Counted from the stretch's first letter, positions 1-13,080 are shown. The stretch: 64,000 nt of DNA from Ophioderma brevispina (GCA_023653785.1 JAMKCH010072562.1:1-64000); one strand, 5' to 3'. The notes: generated by a model not told the origin, from the letters alone. Program-made: numbers and translations.

Positions 1-1340
1 TTTTCTTTTGGAGCAAAGGTATTATATCTACTTCTCAAAGAAGGGAGTCATCATCATTAATTCCCAAAAAAGATCAGGACCCAAATTTTGTTAAAATTAT
101 CGCCTCAATTTTCTTACTAACCAACCGTTACACTCATTGCTAAAACTATGGCTAATCGGCTTAAACTAGTTCTTGATGGTCTTATTCTGAGGACCAAAAT
201 GGATTCATGAAAGGTCGGAATATTGGCTGGTAAATATCGAAAATATTATTGATCTGATTGAGTATTCCGACAGTAACAACATTCCAGGATCTATTGTCTT
301 ATTAGATATTGAAAAGGCATTTGTAGCGTAAGAACCTGATTTCGCTTTTGAAGTTTTATCAGTTCAACCTGGTTGATGATTTTATTCAATTGGGTTTTAA
401 AACTTGTTATAATGGGAGAAAGTTTATTTTATCCATAATGGATTTCTTAGTATCCTATTGTATGTTCTCGTGGATCTTTTCAAGGCTTGCCAATTTCACC
501 TTTTTTGGTCCTCTTTGCTATTGAAATTCTTGGCCATTGCAGTTCGCAGGTAATAACGATCTCAAAGGATTAAAGTGGGCGAGGTGGAAAAAAAACATTC
601 AATATTTGTGGCGGATGATACTACCTGCGTTTTTTTGCAGGCGATTTGGAGTCCTTTCAGGCCCTTTTCAGCACCCTTGATGAAATTTGGCCACTTTTTT
701 CAGATGCAAACTTAATTATCTAAGACCGAAGCTATTCATATTGGTATTTTTTTAAAAGGTCTGATTTTTTTCCATACATGATTCTGGTCTTAGGTGGAAA
801 TCTCAACCTTTCAAAACCCTGTGTATTAATTTTTTCCTCTTAATGTCAATTCACTTGTACTAACTCAATTTGTTATCCAAAACTTAGATCGAGTCAAACC
901 CTCACTGCTGGAGACGTAGGAATTTATCTATTATGGTTAAAGTCACTGTTATAAAAATCTCTGTTGTTACCTCACCTTCAATTTTTTATAATCTTTTTTC
1001 CTTTCTTGTGTATTTCATATCCTAAAACTTTTTTTTTAAGAAACTGAATCACCTGTTTTTATAAATTCATTTGGAATGGTGGACAAGGATAGGGTCACCG
1101 TGACATTTTTAGCATAATTATGACTATGGTGGTTTGAGAATGTTGATCCCTTTTTGTTTTCCCCAGGCCCAAAATCTCATTTGGGGTTAAACACCCTTCT
1201 TGACCCAACTACTCTAAGCTTTTGGAAAGTTTTGGAACTTCATGTTTTAGAAAGGCTTTCGACACTGACTACGGGAAACATTGTTTAAGTCTATCCTCCT
1301 GATTGTGTTTTGAATTCCTTGTCAAGTTGTCAGTCTCACG
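1..1340 (+). pseudogene. Decayed L1/Tx1-like non-LTR retrotransposon, reverse transcriptase part
   Basis: Read over several frames, the DNA shows the blocks of a reverse transcriptase. PKKDQDPNFVKN comes near 67-106, QNGFMKGRNIG near 197-228, and VLLDIEKAF (first catalytic Asp) near 294-322. RGSFQGLPISPFLVLFAIEI follows near 470-530, and FVADDTT (the YADD site, Tyr changed to Val) near 604-626. A later piece, DYGGLRML near 1122-1145, belongs to the domain after the palm. Stops and frameshifts occur throughout, so it is dead. The order and wording of the blocks fit L1/Tx1-type ORF2 better than CR1 or RTE. The 5' part lies outside the window. Confidence 0.8.
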
Positions 1341-1364
1341 GAAAGCTTTCAAACTTTGTGTTTT

Positions 1365-2030
1365 AATTTTATCACATCATCATCATCATCATCAAGCCTT
1401 TTGTCAGTCCACTGCTGGACTAAGGACTCAACAATGTTTCCATGCTGATTTTTCGGCCTAACCTTCAACGCTGGCCTAGTGCGGGCTGAAAGGGACCCTG
1501 GTACAAAGAGTGTATGAGTGCATGATAACAGCCCTTGATGGTCCCCGACTCTTTTCGATAAGGTCCTGCACTTTTACGTGTTCATGAATGACTCCTCTGA
1601 CACACGGGGCCAACAGCTTTACCTGACTCTCCGAACCATGATGCGCCGGGCACCCACTGCATACACTTGCACATTTTACGCAATGTGTGGGAGCTCGGGA
1701 AACATTCCCCATAATCCACAGCTTACTTAATCAATAGGGGAGGGGATCAAGGGTTTTGCAGCGACAAAGTAATACTGACATATTGGGGGTACAGTGACAT
1801 GAACCCAGAGAGAAACCCGGGTGACGTTGGCGTATGGTGCGTCGAAGCACACGGGCAAACATGTGCTGGCGGGTCAGAGTGGGCCTCATAAATAGTAGCG
1901 TGGCCTGGGAACATCGTAGGGCATCCGACGCGCGTATACACAAAGTTCTGCCTTATATACCGTTCTCTGGTTTCTAAGATGATCCACACCTCGCCTATTT
2001 ATATAGAAACAAAATAAGGACATTAGGTTG
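1365..2030. repeat. Repeat inserted into the L1-like relic, starting with a CAT/ATC microsatellite
   Basis: The relic is interrupted by a block that begins with ATC triplets (1376-1395), runs on as AGTCCACTGCTGGAC at about 1407-1421, and carries no reverse transcriptase similarity. The L1-like reading resumes near 2040-2059. The triplet run next to an AGTCCACTGCTGGAC box is a known look of dispersed invertebrate repeats, but I cannot name the family. ORFs on the minus strand here (70-80 codons) have no recognisable content. Confidence 0.5.
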
Positions 2031-2044
2031 GTCTGAGTGTCACT

Positions 2045-2830
2045 TTCAGGACCCGCCTTTGGGGAATAACAATGTTCTCCTCAAAACCAAGAAATTCTTT
2101 TTCTCCGTATGGGACGAAGGGATTTCATATATTTCTGCCTTTATCTTGGTAAAATTTTTTGAAACCCTTGAAGACTTGGTTGTAGAATTTGATATTCCTA
2201 TTACTGACAGGAGAACTATATTTTACGTAATGATTGGATTTATAGAGTTGGTTTCCAGAACCCCAAAACATTCATGAGAATATTTTTGACAAATGCTTCC
2301 TGTCTTTTTAATGAAAAAAGGTCCCCCAAGCATTTTTACTCCATTGTGAGGAACAAGGCACCCGTGGAGGTTGAAAACTAATGGGTTGATTGTCTTGATG
2401 TCCTTGATGAAGTGGAATGGGACGGTATTCATAATGCTAATATTAAATGCACTATTGAGACTCAACTTCGTTCTTGTTACTTTAAAATGTTTTCAGACAG
2501 GGCAATTTGTACAAACCATTTTTCTCCCATAAATTGGTAGAGCTGATTCCCCAAATTGTTTTTTTCTGTAAAGAACTACCCGAAACTCTGTTCACCTTTT
2601 TTTGTTGAATGTGAAAAAGGTTTCCACTTGTGGGATTTATTTATGTTTTCTATTAATGGTTTTCTGGGGAGCCCTTATTTTCCAAATTTGAGAAATGTTT
2701 GGCGTCAACAGTACTTTCAGAGCATGATAGCTGCATTTCAATTTTCTTTTCCTTTGTTTGAAGTTTTATATCACAGGTGTATTTTTCAGACAACAAATCC
2801 CATTTTAATGCAGTTTTGACTAGTTTAACA
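2045..2830 (+). pseudogene. L1/Tx1-like relic, C-terminal part of ORF2
   Basis: The pieces continue the upstream relic. GNNNVLLKTKKFFFSVWDEG (near 2062) matches the stretch that often reads WGN..I...K..FF..W...G in these elements. Further on, RSCYFKMFSDRAICTNHF (near 2470-2521) and PFFVECEKGFHLWDLF (near 2595-2642) resemble the tRNA-like fold and HLFxECxxxxxxW block at the end of ORF2. Several stops break it. The 3' end of the element cannot be fixed; no clear poly(A) tail follows. Confidence 0.72.
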
Positions 2831-5025
2831 TTAAGAGAACAGTGAGTATAAATGCTGGGAAAGTAAAGGGAAAATCAAACCCATCATTGCACAAAGGGAC
2901 TCTTGATCTTGAAGCCTGCTGACGTGTTTTAACTCATTCCCTAATGTAATGTTTGTGTCAACCAGGCATCTTTAATCAACCTGCTAGTTTTGTGTAAGTT
3001 TGTGGATTGTGAGAGTTTGTTTGTTTTTCCATTGTTTTGGTCATGTGTTTGTCTTTGTTTAGTGTTTGTTCTTAAAAAAAGTGGATTTGTTTATCTAACC
3101 ACTGTGCTGGGCAGATTTTGTATTTGTTGGTGGTAGTGTCATTGATGTACCATTTAATCATGTAATTTTCCCCTCCACACCGTGGCCCTGGACTCTCTTT
3201 GCACTGAAAAAGTTTTGTAGCCTAAATGATAGTCGATGGGACATGTCCTTCTATCCTGTTTTTATTGTAGGCTCCATCGGGGCCTAGGGGAAAACCAAGT
3301 GTAAATTCCTAATTAATTATTAAAATCTTTTCTTTTTTTTAATACATTTCCAAAACATGGCACTTTTCCTTGAAAAAAGAATAAAATGGTCACTCAAGTT
3401 CATTTCCCATATCAGGACTCAGTGATATTCAATCACGCGGCCCGGTATGCGGTTTAGAAAAACACTTCAAATTCCCTTTCATCTGGGAGTGCAGGACCAT
3501 TGTTATTTGTCGCGCAGCTGAAGAGATTCTCTCTGTTTCGCTCTCAATTAGACTGAGGACTTTCAGGACAAAATATTTACCTCATTCACAGATAACTAAT
3601 ATTGAGCTTCTATAGTGCGTTTTCAATTACTTTGCCATATTTTTCATCATATATTAGAAAAGGAAGAACATGAACAAACATCCCTAGAGAAATGTTTCTG
3701 GGCAGCTTTGACCTAACAACTGGCACAACCAATCCGTAACTTGTTTGCTGTACTTTGCATTTCTATTCAATTACCGGCGTTTTTCAGAAAAAATTTTAGT
3801 GTCACGACCTATATTATATGTACACTTGGTTAGTTATTGTGAGAGCGGACGGGTATTGTCACTCAACCCGAATCGTGGAGGTGGTAACACCTGGCTATAT
3901 AACAATGGCCCTACATCCCCGGCCCATTGTAATATCTTAGCTCATGGTTAGCTGCAGTCTATACATCTCCATTGGTCTCTGATCTTGGGAAAAAGAAATT
4001 GAGGTGAATTTATATATTTTTAAGAAAATGTGCCAGTTTTATGTGCGGGAACAGACAGTTATGTGATCGTAATAATTTATTATTAATTTACAACTTTGGT
4101 TTTCCCTTAGCCCCCAAATGGGGACTACAGAATTTGTTTATACAGTTGGTTATTTGGTCCACTTCCCATGGTCTCTAGACATGTGCAATTATGTTGACTG
4201 GGAAGGGTGCTGGTTATTGGGGGTTACTTTTTGGAGGGGGTGTTTTTTGATGAATGGGTCATATCTCCAGTTTTGTTTTGCTGTGTGGCCCTAGTACTTG
4301 GCTTCCTTCCCACTCTGACATCCTCATCCAATTTGATTCATGTGCCTATTTGTAACTGCCCCCTATAGCAGAGGGGCTCAGCTGACTTTGTCAGTCTTGT
4401 GATTTTGGTCATAACTGTTCAGATTGGATGATCTTGGTCCATTTCCATGTGGTTTTCATTTTGCCAGAAAGGTCAGCTGGGTCCTTTTGTCATCATGTGG
4501 GTTGAGGCAACTCATTTACTGCTATGTAATAGTTTAGAGCAGGGGAGCCGGTGAGGGGTCTCTGTATGTTTTCTTCCCATCCACCAGGTCCAAGCACAGG
4601 TGAAAATATAGAATGCAAAAAAAAATAAATCTGTTGATATTTGGGTTAGTGTTTTTATTAAATGTTTTTTCTCTATCACAAACAATACAATCAGTGACAA
4701 TGAAATCCCTTCCACGAGTTTTTTGTTTGGGGGGGGGGGGACAAGAAAACGATCATGACAGATAAAAACCGACCCACAAACACACAACACAAGTCAAACA
4801 AACGAACTAACAAAAACAACACAAGACATCAACACCCCAAGAAAAAAAAACAACAAAAAATCAAATAGACAAATGCATGACATAACTAAAATAAATAGAC
4901 CAATGCAAAACCACAAATTATTATAATTATTATTCATTATAAATACAGAGGTGGAAGGTAAAAAAGCTGATTTATAAATTAATCTTCAATCCAAGTCAAA
5001 AGAAGACTTTTTAAAATCTTACCAT
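2831..5025. other. Non-coding stretch, no gene seen
   Basis: AT-rich DNA with simple-sequence runs, including a 12-G run at 4729-4740 and an A-rich zone at 4790-4920. Short ORFs here (up to 92 codons at 4512-4790, minus) cross the G run and show no known motif. The first few hundred bases may be the 3' untranslated tail of the L1-like relic. Confidence 0.6.
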
Positions 5026-5275
5026 TTTTTTTTTTTTTTAAATTCAAATTGCAACTTGTTACCTTTGAATTTGCATTCTCTGAGGGGCAAATTTCCCAGT
5101 CTGGGAACTTTTTTCCCTCTTAGGGTGTCAAAAGGCCAATTTTTCCCGTTCAGAGGGCTAAAACGGCTGAAGTTAGCATGATTTTTGCAAACTTTTGCCC
5201 GGCCAAAGTCGGCAAGGGGGCAACCTGCCCCCCTGCCCCCCCCCCCCACCCCCCCGCCTGTTACGCCACTGAGCC
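5026..5275 (-). repeat. SINE-like repeat with GTGGCGTAACAGG head and A tail
   Basis: On the minus strand the repeat starts CAGTGGCGTAACAGG, passes through a long G-rich run and a GCAGGTTGCCCCC segment, and ends in an A run (T run at 5027-5039 on +). The CAGTGG(C/T)GTA head next to a G run recurs at 16029, so the two are copies or relatives. The open frames across it are artefacts of the G/C run. Confidence 0.55.
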
Positions 5276-5936
5276 AGACGTTGAATATCTCGTCTCAAAA
5301 ATTTTAATCTGGACCTTTTTTTTATGAAGGCCCTGAAATTGGGATTAATTTGTTGAAATTGCATTTATAAATGTAAAAATTTCAAATACAAAATAAGGTA
5401 ATGATACATGTACTAGAAGAGTTGATACTGTGTTGCAGGGAAGTCTGCGGATTATTAAATGTTGCCAGGTGGAGGACACACAAGGCACCGTCTGGTTGAA
5501 ATAAGCTGCTTTGGCCGTGCATTGCACTGGGCGTTGCTAGCTGCTTTGTAAGTATTTTGTTACAATTCCTGTCTCGCCTAGCGATCGTCCGATGTGATAG
5601 AACATGCGTCATCCGGGCGGAGTCAGCTTGTGCTAAAACAACTTGTAAATCTGCCTATGTAAGTAAAGGGAAATTATTATGGACGTATAAATAACAGAAA
5701 CTATACTATGCCTAGCAATAGAAGGCCAAATCTATTACATTTACAAGTAAAGCATGTGTCATGTGTGTCGAGTCAAGACAAATCACGGACGGGTGGCCAA
5801 TCCCCCCCCCCCAGTCAAAACGTCCAAACAATGGTCAAGTGAGCTCTTTGGCCTGGGTGGATAGGCCTACGATGTAGGCCAAATTAATTACAATGGCCGT
5901 CAGGGCTGTAGCTAGTCATCCGTACAGGAATTTTAC
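5276..5936. other. Non-coding stretch, no gene seen
   Basis: No coding signal. A short C run lies at 5802-5812. Small minus-strand ORFs (60-76 codons) have no recognisable features. Confidence 0.55.
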
Positions 5937-6280
5937 TTAAAGACACTATCAGTGATTTGCAAAAATCAGCAATCGAAAAAATCATCAAAAATCAGATTTT
6001 AGCATGTACGTAACAAGTACAGCTCTACCCTGCAAATGATAAGACCAGAAACAAACCTAGTACTAGGACAGAATCGGAGAGTTAGTCATTACTGTCCGCA
6101 CGGACACTTACTACAACACGTAATTGAATGGAGAATCGTATCTTGGAAACACTGCGTTTTTCCTTTTCTTTCAATTCTACAGCAGGAAAAGGTAATTCTG
6201 CGAATATACAGACTTATCCTTCACTTTGAAGCTATTCCTGCAAACTTCAAATATTTTTCAAATCACTGATAGTGTCTTAA
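5937..6280 (+). mobile_element. MITE family A, 344 bp, TTAA ends
   Basis: Both ends carry the same inverted repeat: TTAAAGACACTATCAGTGAT on the left and its complement (ATCACTGATAGTGTCTTAA) on the right, about 22 bp each. TTAA borders both ends. Related copies lie at 26444-26804 (same orientation) and 34455-34826 (reversed), all about 340-370 bp. It has no transposase. The 77-codon ORF inside is not conserved in the other copies. Confidence 0.9.
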
Positions 6281-6390
6281 GGAGTGTTCATAGCCGTAGA
6301 AGGATACACCCTAACCCCAGGGTTACAGTAGAAAAACCGTATATAGTTCTGCTGATGCATAACCTTTTGTGTTCTTTCATAATCTTTTAA

Positions 6391-6462
6391 AAGGTCCATG
6401 GCCGATCGCTAATAGCCTCGTCCCCAGAGCCAAGATTTTACCGGAAGTGGTCAAACATTTTG
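6391..6462 (+). repeat. Short dispersed repeat, partner at 13714-13783
   Basis: GGTCCATGGCCGATCGCTAA, TAGCCTCGTCCCCAG and a GATTTTACC..GTGGTCAA..CATTTTG ending all reappear in reverse complement at 13714-13783. The similarity is obvious by eye over about 70 bp, with some gaps. Confidence 0.65.
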
Positions 6463-7405
6463 AAATCGAAGAAGTACCATGTTCTTATTTACCCGGTGAA
6501 ATCTTAGAGCAAAGGATGTTTTGGTCTTGAAGTTATGAGCGAAAATGTGAAACCATTTTGGGTCGACCAATATTAATTTTAAACAGTACTAATATGGGGC
6601 TTACCAAAATCAAGTTTTTAGCTCTCGCATCAAAAAGGATTGGAATATCGGAGCGAAAACTTTGCAGATGGGGTTTTTGGAACTCAAGGTCATTCAGTGA
6701 AGATGAAAACTTCATATCCTTAAAAAGAGGGCAATCCCCCTTTAACATTTTACATTATGTATATATCAGCTAACGTAAAGTTATGCCGCGTACAGGGATT
6801 GGGATCCACAATAAGCCCCCTTATTAAACGCCATTTAAAACAATCCACCACATGGTCATCTTGTGTCACCTTCTTTCACCCAAAGTGCGTAGTGGAGAAT
6901 CGTAATGTTTGTTGATGAACAAACAACGAGTGTACTGCCTTTGACCCGTCAAACATCTGAAAACTGGCCACCACTCACTCATGACAGTTTTATAGGAGTA
7001 AGAATTTCTGAGTGTTGAAATTCATCCGATTAGTACATTTTGTTTTTTCGCGTTTGATGAAAACAATGTGCGATCTTGTTTCTGTAGGATTGTAAGAGGG
7101 CTACGAGTCCTGTTAAGGTAAGTTGTGTAATTCTGTTACTATGTCAGGTGACTTTAAATTTGGTGTGGCTGATTTGTGGGTACCAAGTCCCTGTACAGCG
7201 CATCACCTTTACTAGCTGATATACGGGTGTTTTCCATAAATAGGGTGCCAGAGACTTGTGTCCGCTTTTTACTATGTGACATGTTGTTTATTTAAATTTT
7301 AATAACAATGAGATATGTATGCAAACCTTATAAATTTCCATTTTAATTTTTGAAAAATTTGAAATCTGGCATCTCTGATGTATGCTGTATTAAACATTGA
7401 ACTCA
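6463..7405. other. Non-coding stretch, no gene seen
   Basis: Two overlapping 71-codon ORFs on opposite strands (6533-6773) show no family similarity. Nothing else is identified. Confidence 0.55.
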
Positions 7406-7767
7406 TTAAAGGTGCACAAGAATTTTGAGGCACCCCACATAGTTGTCATAATAGTAATCTTCATATAAGCATCGGCACTCATAGATTTCTTACATTAGTA
7501 AGATGTCTTAAAGAGAGAAACAGGGTGATTTTGATGGTGCTTATATTTCAATGTAAAACATAAGGCTGTAATTTTCGTTTGTGTCTCCTATACGAAATTA
7601 AGAACTTTCAACATTTTTTTGTACCAAAGAGACTTTTCTCCTCAGCTTAAAATCCTTTCAGATGGGTGATAATATTTTTGATGAAAGCTTTAAATCAGGG
7701 CAAAAAGCAGTAGTTTTGATTTTTGGGGACACCTGATGTGTGAAATCTCTCGTTGCAAACACCTTTA
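7406..7767 (+). mobile_element. MITE family B, worn copy
   Basis: The left end is TTAAAGGTGCA followed by a worn GAATTTTGAGG; the right end reads GAAATCTCTCGTTGC plus a damaged CACCTTTA. The interior (GTGCTTATATTTCAAT, then CCTATACGAAATTA, then CCTTTCAGATGGG) matches the better copy at 39765-40128 in the same orientation. Confidence 0.8.
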
Positions 7768-7797
7768 CTTTTCTTTTATTTTATGTATAAATTAAAG

Positions 7798-8042
7798 GTG
7801 ACATTTCCCGTGTAAATGGGACGCCAAGCCTGTGACATGAAATAAAAAGCCTACACAATTGTTTCTTGTTTTAATGTGCATCAAAACCTTGAACATATAT
7901 GGTATATTGTTCGATTTATATAAAGCAACAGATACTTTTCCTAACATAAAAGCTGGCTAGGCTTTTTTGGGATTACCGATCAGGTATAATCAATGCAGTC
8001 ATGTTTCCCGTGTAAACAAAACCCGAAATTTTGGTGTCCCGC
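7798..8042 (+). repeat. Dispersed element with CCCGTGTAAA / GGTGTCCC ends
   Basis: It begins CATTTCCCGTGTAAATGGGA and ends near 8005-8042 with TTTCCCGTGTAAAC, then TTTTGGTGTCCC. The reverse-oriented relative at 9122-9345 has the same two ends. Each end can fold on itself. The copies are diverged, so the exact limits are uncertain. Confidence 0.55.
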
Positions 8043-9121
8043 TTTTCACATTACTATGGAACAATGGTTGTTTTTCTGAGAACTGAATGTAAGTTGACAT
8101 GCTAAACGTTCATTGCAATTGCTTGCTTATGTAATTCATGCTAGTCGTGCAAAGTTGTTAAAGACAAGGTCTCGGCTCAAAACGCTCAAAACATCAATCA
8201 CGAATTTTTGGTCTAAAATCGCGATTTTGTTGGTCCAATCGCGAATTTTCACGGTTTGTAAAAAATACCCTTTTTTAATGTGTATTTTCCAATAAACAAA
8301 CACACTGAACATGCAAACGTCTGCGAAATGATACTTCACAAAGCTTTCGCAATGAAGTGCCAAAATATAGTCCAAATGTATAAATAAATCCTAGCGTAGA
8401 ACGCTACCTCTAACCTTGATTGAACACGGATGGACCCGACCTAGTTCCATTGTGAAGCGTCATTATATGGTTTGCACTTCGTTGCTTAAACAATCATCTT
8501 GATGCATGCTATCAAAGTTCTCAACGCGCGGTAAATCGGGTCTTTGTTTCATAATTGGTTTTATTCAGGGATCCTCTTCGGAATTAAACCAATTCGGACT
8601 TGGCCGCGTAGGAAGGTAATTTCCTCCCGGACGGGAAATCGGTAGGGAAAAAAATGCGGAGGAGATGAAACAACAACTTTCCCACACATTCAGGGGCAAG
8701 AGTGGAAAACCTCACGCGATCACTTCATCCGGGGCCGGGGATTCCCCACCCACGTGCGAAGAAATTATTCTCGGGATGATGTGCAAAGGCCTCAGCCACT
8801 CTGCAGCGTCCACTACATCTGATTCCAGATATTTTTATTCGGATAGAAGGGAAAGAATAACAGGTTATAATGAGGTGCTTCTTGTAATTTTTAAGCAAAA
8901 AATAAGATAGGATGTCATACTATTTGAGTTTATGAGCAGTGATATTTGCAAAGAACATTTTCTTGTTCTTGGTTGACTACAAGGCAACTACGGACACGCA
9001 TTTTGCACGATTTTTTGACTTTAAAATCGCAATTTTTTTCGCTCATTTCAAAATACGGGCGCGCATTTTGCGGTTTTAAATCGCGCAAAACTCCGGTGCC
9101 TAGAATAGCCCTGTGATGACA
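8043..9121. other. Non-coding stretch with one orphan ORF
   Basis: The region is partly GC-richer (8560-8830). An 81-codon ORF at 8665-8910 on the + strand has no motif that I recognise and no splice or start context that sets it apart. Nothing else stands out. Confidence 0.5.
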
Positions 9122-9345
9122 TTGGGTCCCCGTATAAACGGGAACCAAATGGTGTCCCACTACACTTGTACCTGAAAAACTTGTTTTTAATATGCAGCAT
9201 GACCATTTAATACATTTAATCTTATTGTGCCCCCTCAAATAACCAAATTACATATAAACTATACACATATCACAAAGTAATTAAATAATCATTTAAAACA
9301 TCAGAAAATTGGTTTGGTGTCCCATTTACACGGGAACGGCATGCA
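9122..9345 (-). repeat. Second copy of the CCCGTGTAAA / GGTGTCCC element
   Basis: The right end, TTGGTTTGGTGTCCCATTTA followed by CACGGGAAC, is the reverse complement of the start of the element at 7798. The left end, CCCGTATAAACGGGAACC followed by GGTGTCCC, is the hairpin-like other end. The 102-codon minus-strand ORF at 8930-9238 runs across its border and is not a gene. Confidence 0.55.
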
Positions 9346-9559
9346 GTTTTATTGCATATTTTAATTTTTTTTCAAGTATGTGTGACTAATTTGACGTTAT
9401 TTACCTAGGATGGTATTATCAAAGATTTGTTCAATAAAGTTATTGAGTATCCTCCTTAAATTTTTTGTTGTCCTTTTGTTCTCTCAAATGTCACAGTTTG
9501 GCCTCACTTAATTTACTGAAATACCCTAACGATAATGTCCAAATGAGAAAAGATGAATG

Positions 9560-9790
9560 AAGACAAAAAGGTTAGGGCCAGCAGAACTAAATAGCCGTCT
9601 ACGGCTTATACGGCTTAGTGATATAAACAAACATGCCCTGTGGTTAGGTAGCCGTATACGGCTACGGACGTGTCCACAGTGGATCGGTAATATAGCCGGA
9701 CACAGTCATGCTGACGACCGTATAAACATACCAAGTATCGCCCCAAGAAAGAAAGTGAAATTCGTGATATTTACGCAATGAAGTGTGACA
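9560..9790. repeat. Repeat with the palindrome TAGCCGTATACGGCTA
   Basis: A perfect 16-bp palindrome lies at 9649-9664 after GGTTAGG. A relative at 11700-11815 has GGTTAGGTA followed by AGCCGTATACGGCT (11795-11808). Both are preceded by other CCGTCTACG boxes. The limits of this repeat are not clear. Confidence 0.5.
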
Positions 9791-11355
9791 TTACATGAAA
9801 TGTGAAATTATAGGATCAATTGGACTTAATAATCACATAGTCGCAGTGATGTTTCGCGGACTTGCGTCATATTTTGTTTGTACCAAAAATAATTAACGCA
9901 ATATTTCTTATCAGGAAAAAACTGTAGCGGTTTTGTGAAGTGTTTTATCCGATGGTTACAAAGCGCATAACCCACGACACATGACCAGAACTTCGGTTCG
10001 TCAATCTCTCTTTAATTTACATTCAAATTTGTTTTTTTTTAATTCTCTCATAGAGACACAAGAAATAATAAATAGGAGTAACAAAAATGTTTTGCTGTGT
10101 ACTAACTTCACATCAAAAAAAAAACAACATGTGGGTTGCGGAAGATTTATGAGAACAGAATACTGACCGGGGTATGGGAATTGTGGTCACCAAAATAAAT
10201 CTAGACTTTTTGAAATTTCTATGTTTCGAGAGGGATGCTATATCGACGATGTTGAATTTAAAACAGCAACAACAGCGGCGTTGTAAAATTCAACAACAAA
10301 AAGACTATAAGTAAAGCTCACCGGAGGCAACCAATTGACTGATAAGAAATATAAGGTGGTATGGTCTAGGACTGCCGTCGGGCTAGGGAAAACATTAAGC
10401 CTATTCAAATACGATTTTAGCTCTAGCTCATGCGTCTGGTCTGCGCGTATTTACTTGACTTTCTATACATATTAAGATTTTTTTTCTATTTAGGCGTTGA
10501 CATATGAATAGAATTTTATGAGTAGTTGATGTGAAATTAATTCAATCAAGGATCTTATCTAATTGAGCAGATGAAACAGATCACTCATAACCTTACCACA
10601 AAACGCTGACCTCCAAGCACTATGAGCTGCGGTCGGCCTGGAATTTTCACTGCCTGGCCCAGGCTATTTATCAATATTTTAAAGAGACAACTATTGAAGC
10701 ACACGACACTAAACATCTCATATTAACATTTAAGATTTTAAAAAACCCGGAATTTTCTTGATGGTTTTAAAATGATTTGGCACATAATATATATCTTAAT
10801 TCTTTGAACATATTTTGATTTGCCGTAGGTTTACATACAAGTCGGCTTGTGTTCATCTTCAAACTCTATTCTGTAGTGTTTTTTTTGTCTCTCCATCTCG
10901 AACCCTCCAATTTTAGTTTTAGCACGTTAGAGTATCCGACATTTACCTATATTTCCCCGAATTAAAACTGTTTGAAATAAGATCTTTCTATTCAATTACT
11001 ATTAGTTTTTCAGGTAAATAACTTAAACTTTAGGTAAGTTGCATGAGGCAAGCTACCCATCGATTCCACTCTTTGGACACTGTTTTGATATTCAATTAAT
11101 AAAGCCTCACAGTCCTTGTGTCGTGGTGTGACGATCACCATTACTTCAAATCATACTTTTTTAATTCTACAAAGTACCATGCAGTCAAATTCTTTGAAAC
11201 AAGAGTCAAAGTCTTTTAAACACTTTCATTTGAATCTGTGTCCCGTTGTTGTTGCGGCCTACAAATCCCCAGGACCATGGGACGCGCGGTCCAGAAAAAA
11301 ATTGACAACTGCAGAAATTTTCAAAATAATGAATTTTTTACTTTTTTATTTTTCC

Positions 11356-11408
<53 letters not shown>

Positions 11409-11580
11409 TACAAAAAGGTTCAAATAAAGGCCCAGATTGCACCAGATTGTGTCAAAAACTGGGCCAGCTGTAAGGATTTGTGCTAATTGTTGTGATGTTC
11501 ACTTCATGCACATATTTGACAGAAATTTTGCCCACTTCGTTTGAAGGTCCCAGGCGACGAAATTTTTTTGTAGGCCTGTG
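9791..11580. other. Non-coding stretch with a long A run
   Basis: AT-rich. A run of about 47 A at 11357-11403 follows a CCC triplet; overlapping ORFs here encode polylysine because of the run and are not genes. A retrotransposed A tail is possible, but no head could be recognised upstream. Confidence 0.55.
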
Positions 11581-12895
11581 TTTTGGCTAAATACCATGCA
11601 TATTGCTTTTCATACAGAGGAAAAACTTGCTTGCTTTTAAGTCTAAATTGCCCAAGACCAACACAACCTCATCCCGGCTTGCCGCTCTTTTTAATATTGT
11701 TTATTAGGACGAGTCCCTTAAGGATGTGCGTACGGCTACCGAAACCCTCCCGGGCTATTTTACCGTCTACGACTAACGAACCCTGGGTTAGGTAAGCCGT
11801 ATACGGCTACCGACACACTTTGTTTAATTAATAAACCTGTGTAACGGCTGATACACATGTAACATGCTCCATGCTGGATTGCTGTCGGTCGGCAGTTTGT
11901 TTAATTTGCACACACACACTCACTTGAGTATCTATTATGTATAAGGGGACGAATCTAGTTCAAAGTCTTACTGTATGATTCAATTTGCGTGTCGTAATTT
12001 TGGTTTATACATTGCATGATTGCTACATTTTTTTAGCTTATTTCCCGTTTTTTGGTGTCAAATCGGACAATCCATTCCCATTTTATTATCACTTAAGGTC
12101 AATTGCGTCTCGCTAACAAACATAATTTCTTATATCTTTTTTCATTGTTTTTCAAGCAGCTATATTTATATGTATTTTATTGTTTTGACCCTGCCAATAT
12201 TTAAGCAATGACAAAATCAATTAATTTCTAGCCTACAACAGTGATTATTTTATAGAAATATTTGTTATTCATAATTCATAGGTAATTACTAATTGAAATT
12301 TAAAGAAAACAAAATGTTATCTAAGTAGCAATGTAAAATAATTGTTACGTGTTTCTAGATCAGTCACGGGCCGTTATAAATTTTTGCGCTTGTTTGTGAC
12401 AAAGTTTTGCTCAGGAAAAAGAAGAGCAGGTTCTAGTAGAGCTTTTGACTTCAAATTGGACCAATATAATCATGCATGTATTGATTACTTGACCTATGCG
12501 GCAATCATTTTGTGGAATGTCTCTTTAGTTTTTATTTTATGGGGGGTTCAAATCAAAGGTCTTCACCGCCGATTGTTTTGATGCTTTGATGAAATAAAAT
12601 TCAAAAAATCATGGATCCGGTTTGCTATGGCAACCCGAAAATCCAATTACAAAAAATTCTCTTCATTAGTTTGCACTTACTTAACTTATAGTAATAACAC
12701 ATGTTTTTTATTATTATTTGAGTATTGCAAGTTATATGTGAAAATGGCACCCTTTGTATTTCACTAAAGCCCAAATTAAAGTTTGTTAACCTTGACCTCG
12801 TGTAATGGCATGGAAGAAACTTGAACTCTGTAACTTGATTCATTTTTGAAATGCCTTATTCTGAGTATTTTCAATATATGACTTCCTATATTAAC
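11581..12895. other. Non-coding stretch, repeat piece at 11700-11815
   Basis: Contains the second copy of the AGCCGTATACGGCT repeat at 11795-11808. The remainder is AT-rich with no coding signal; ORFs of 60-79 codons show no known motif. Confidence 0.5.
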
Positions 12896-13080
12896 TAGCC
12901 TGGGGCATTTCGATGATCCACAGCCTCGTAGCCCTAAACTTTCAAAGGGTAAGATTAAAAAATCGTAGCGTTCTTCTAATTAAGCCCGAGTTGCTCTGGC
13001 TCATTCCGCTACGTAGCCGCCTACTATCTCCTCTCCATAGAGCCAGAGCGTATTCATTCAAACACAGGGGTCCACTTTAG
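12896..13080. repeat. Partial relative of MITE family D, and an inverted GAGCCAGAGC box
   Basis: GGGGCATTTCGATGATCCAC then AGCCTCGTAG at 12903-12933 matches the left end of the family D element at 46367, with one extra base. No matching right end was found. Between 12990 and 13049, GCTCTGGCTC and GAGCCAGAGC form an inverted pair. Confidence 0.5.

Noticed and set aside
11116..11486. Two overlapping ORFs with polylysine
   Set aside because: Both frames cross the 47-A run; no content on either side of it.
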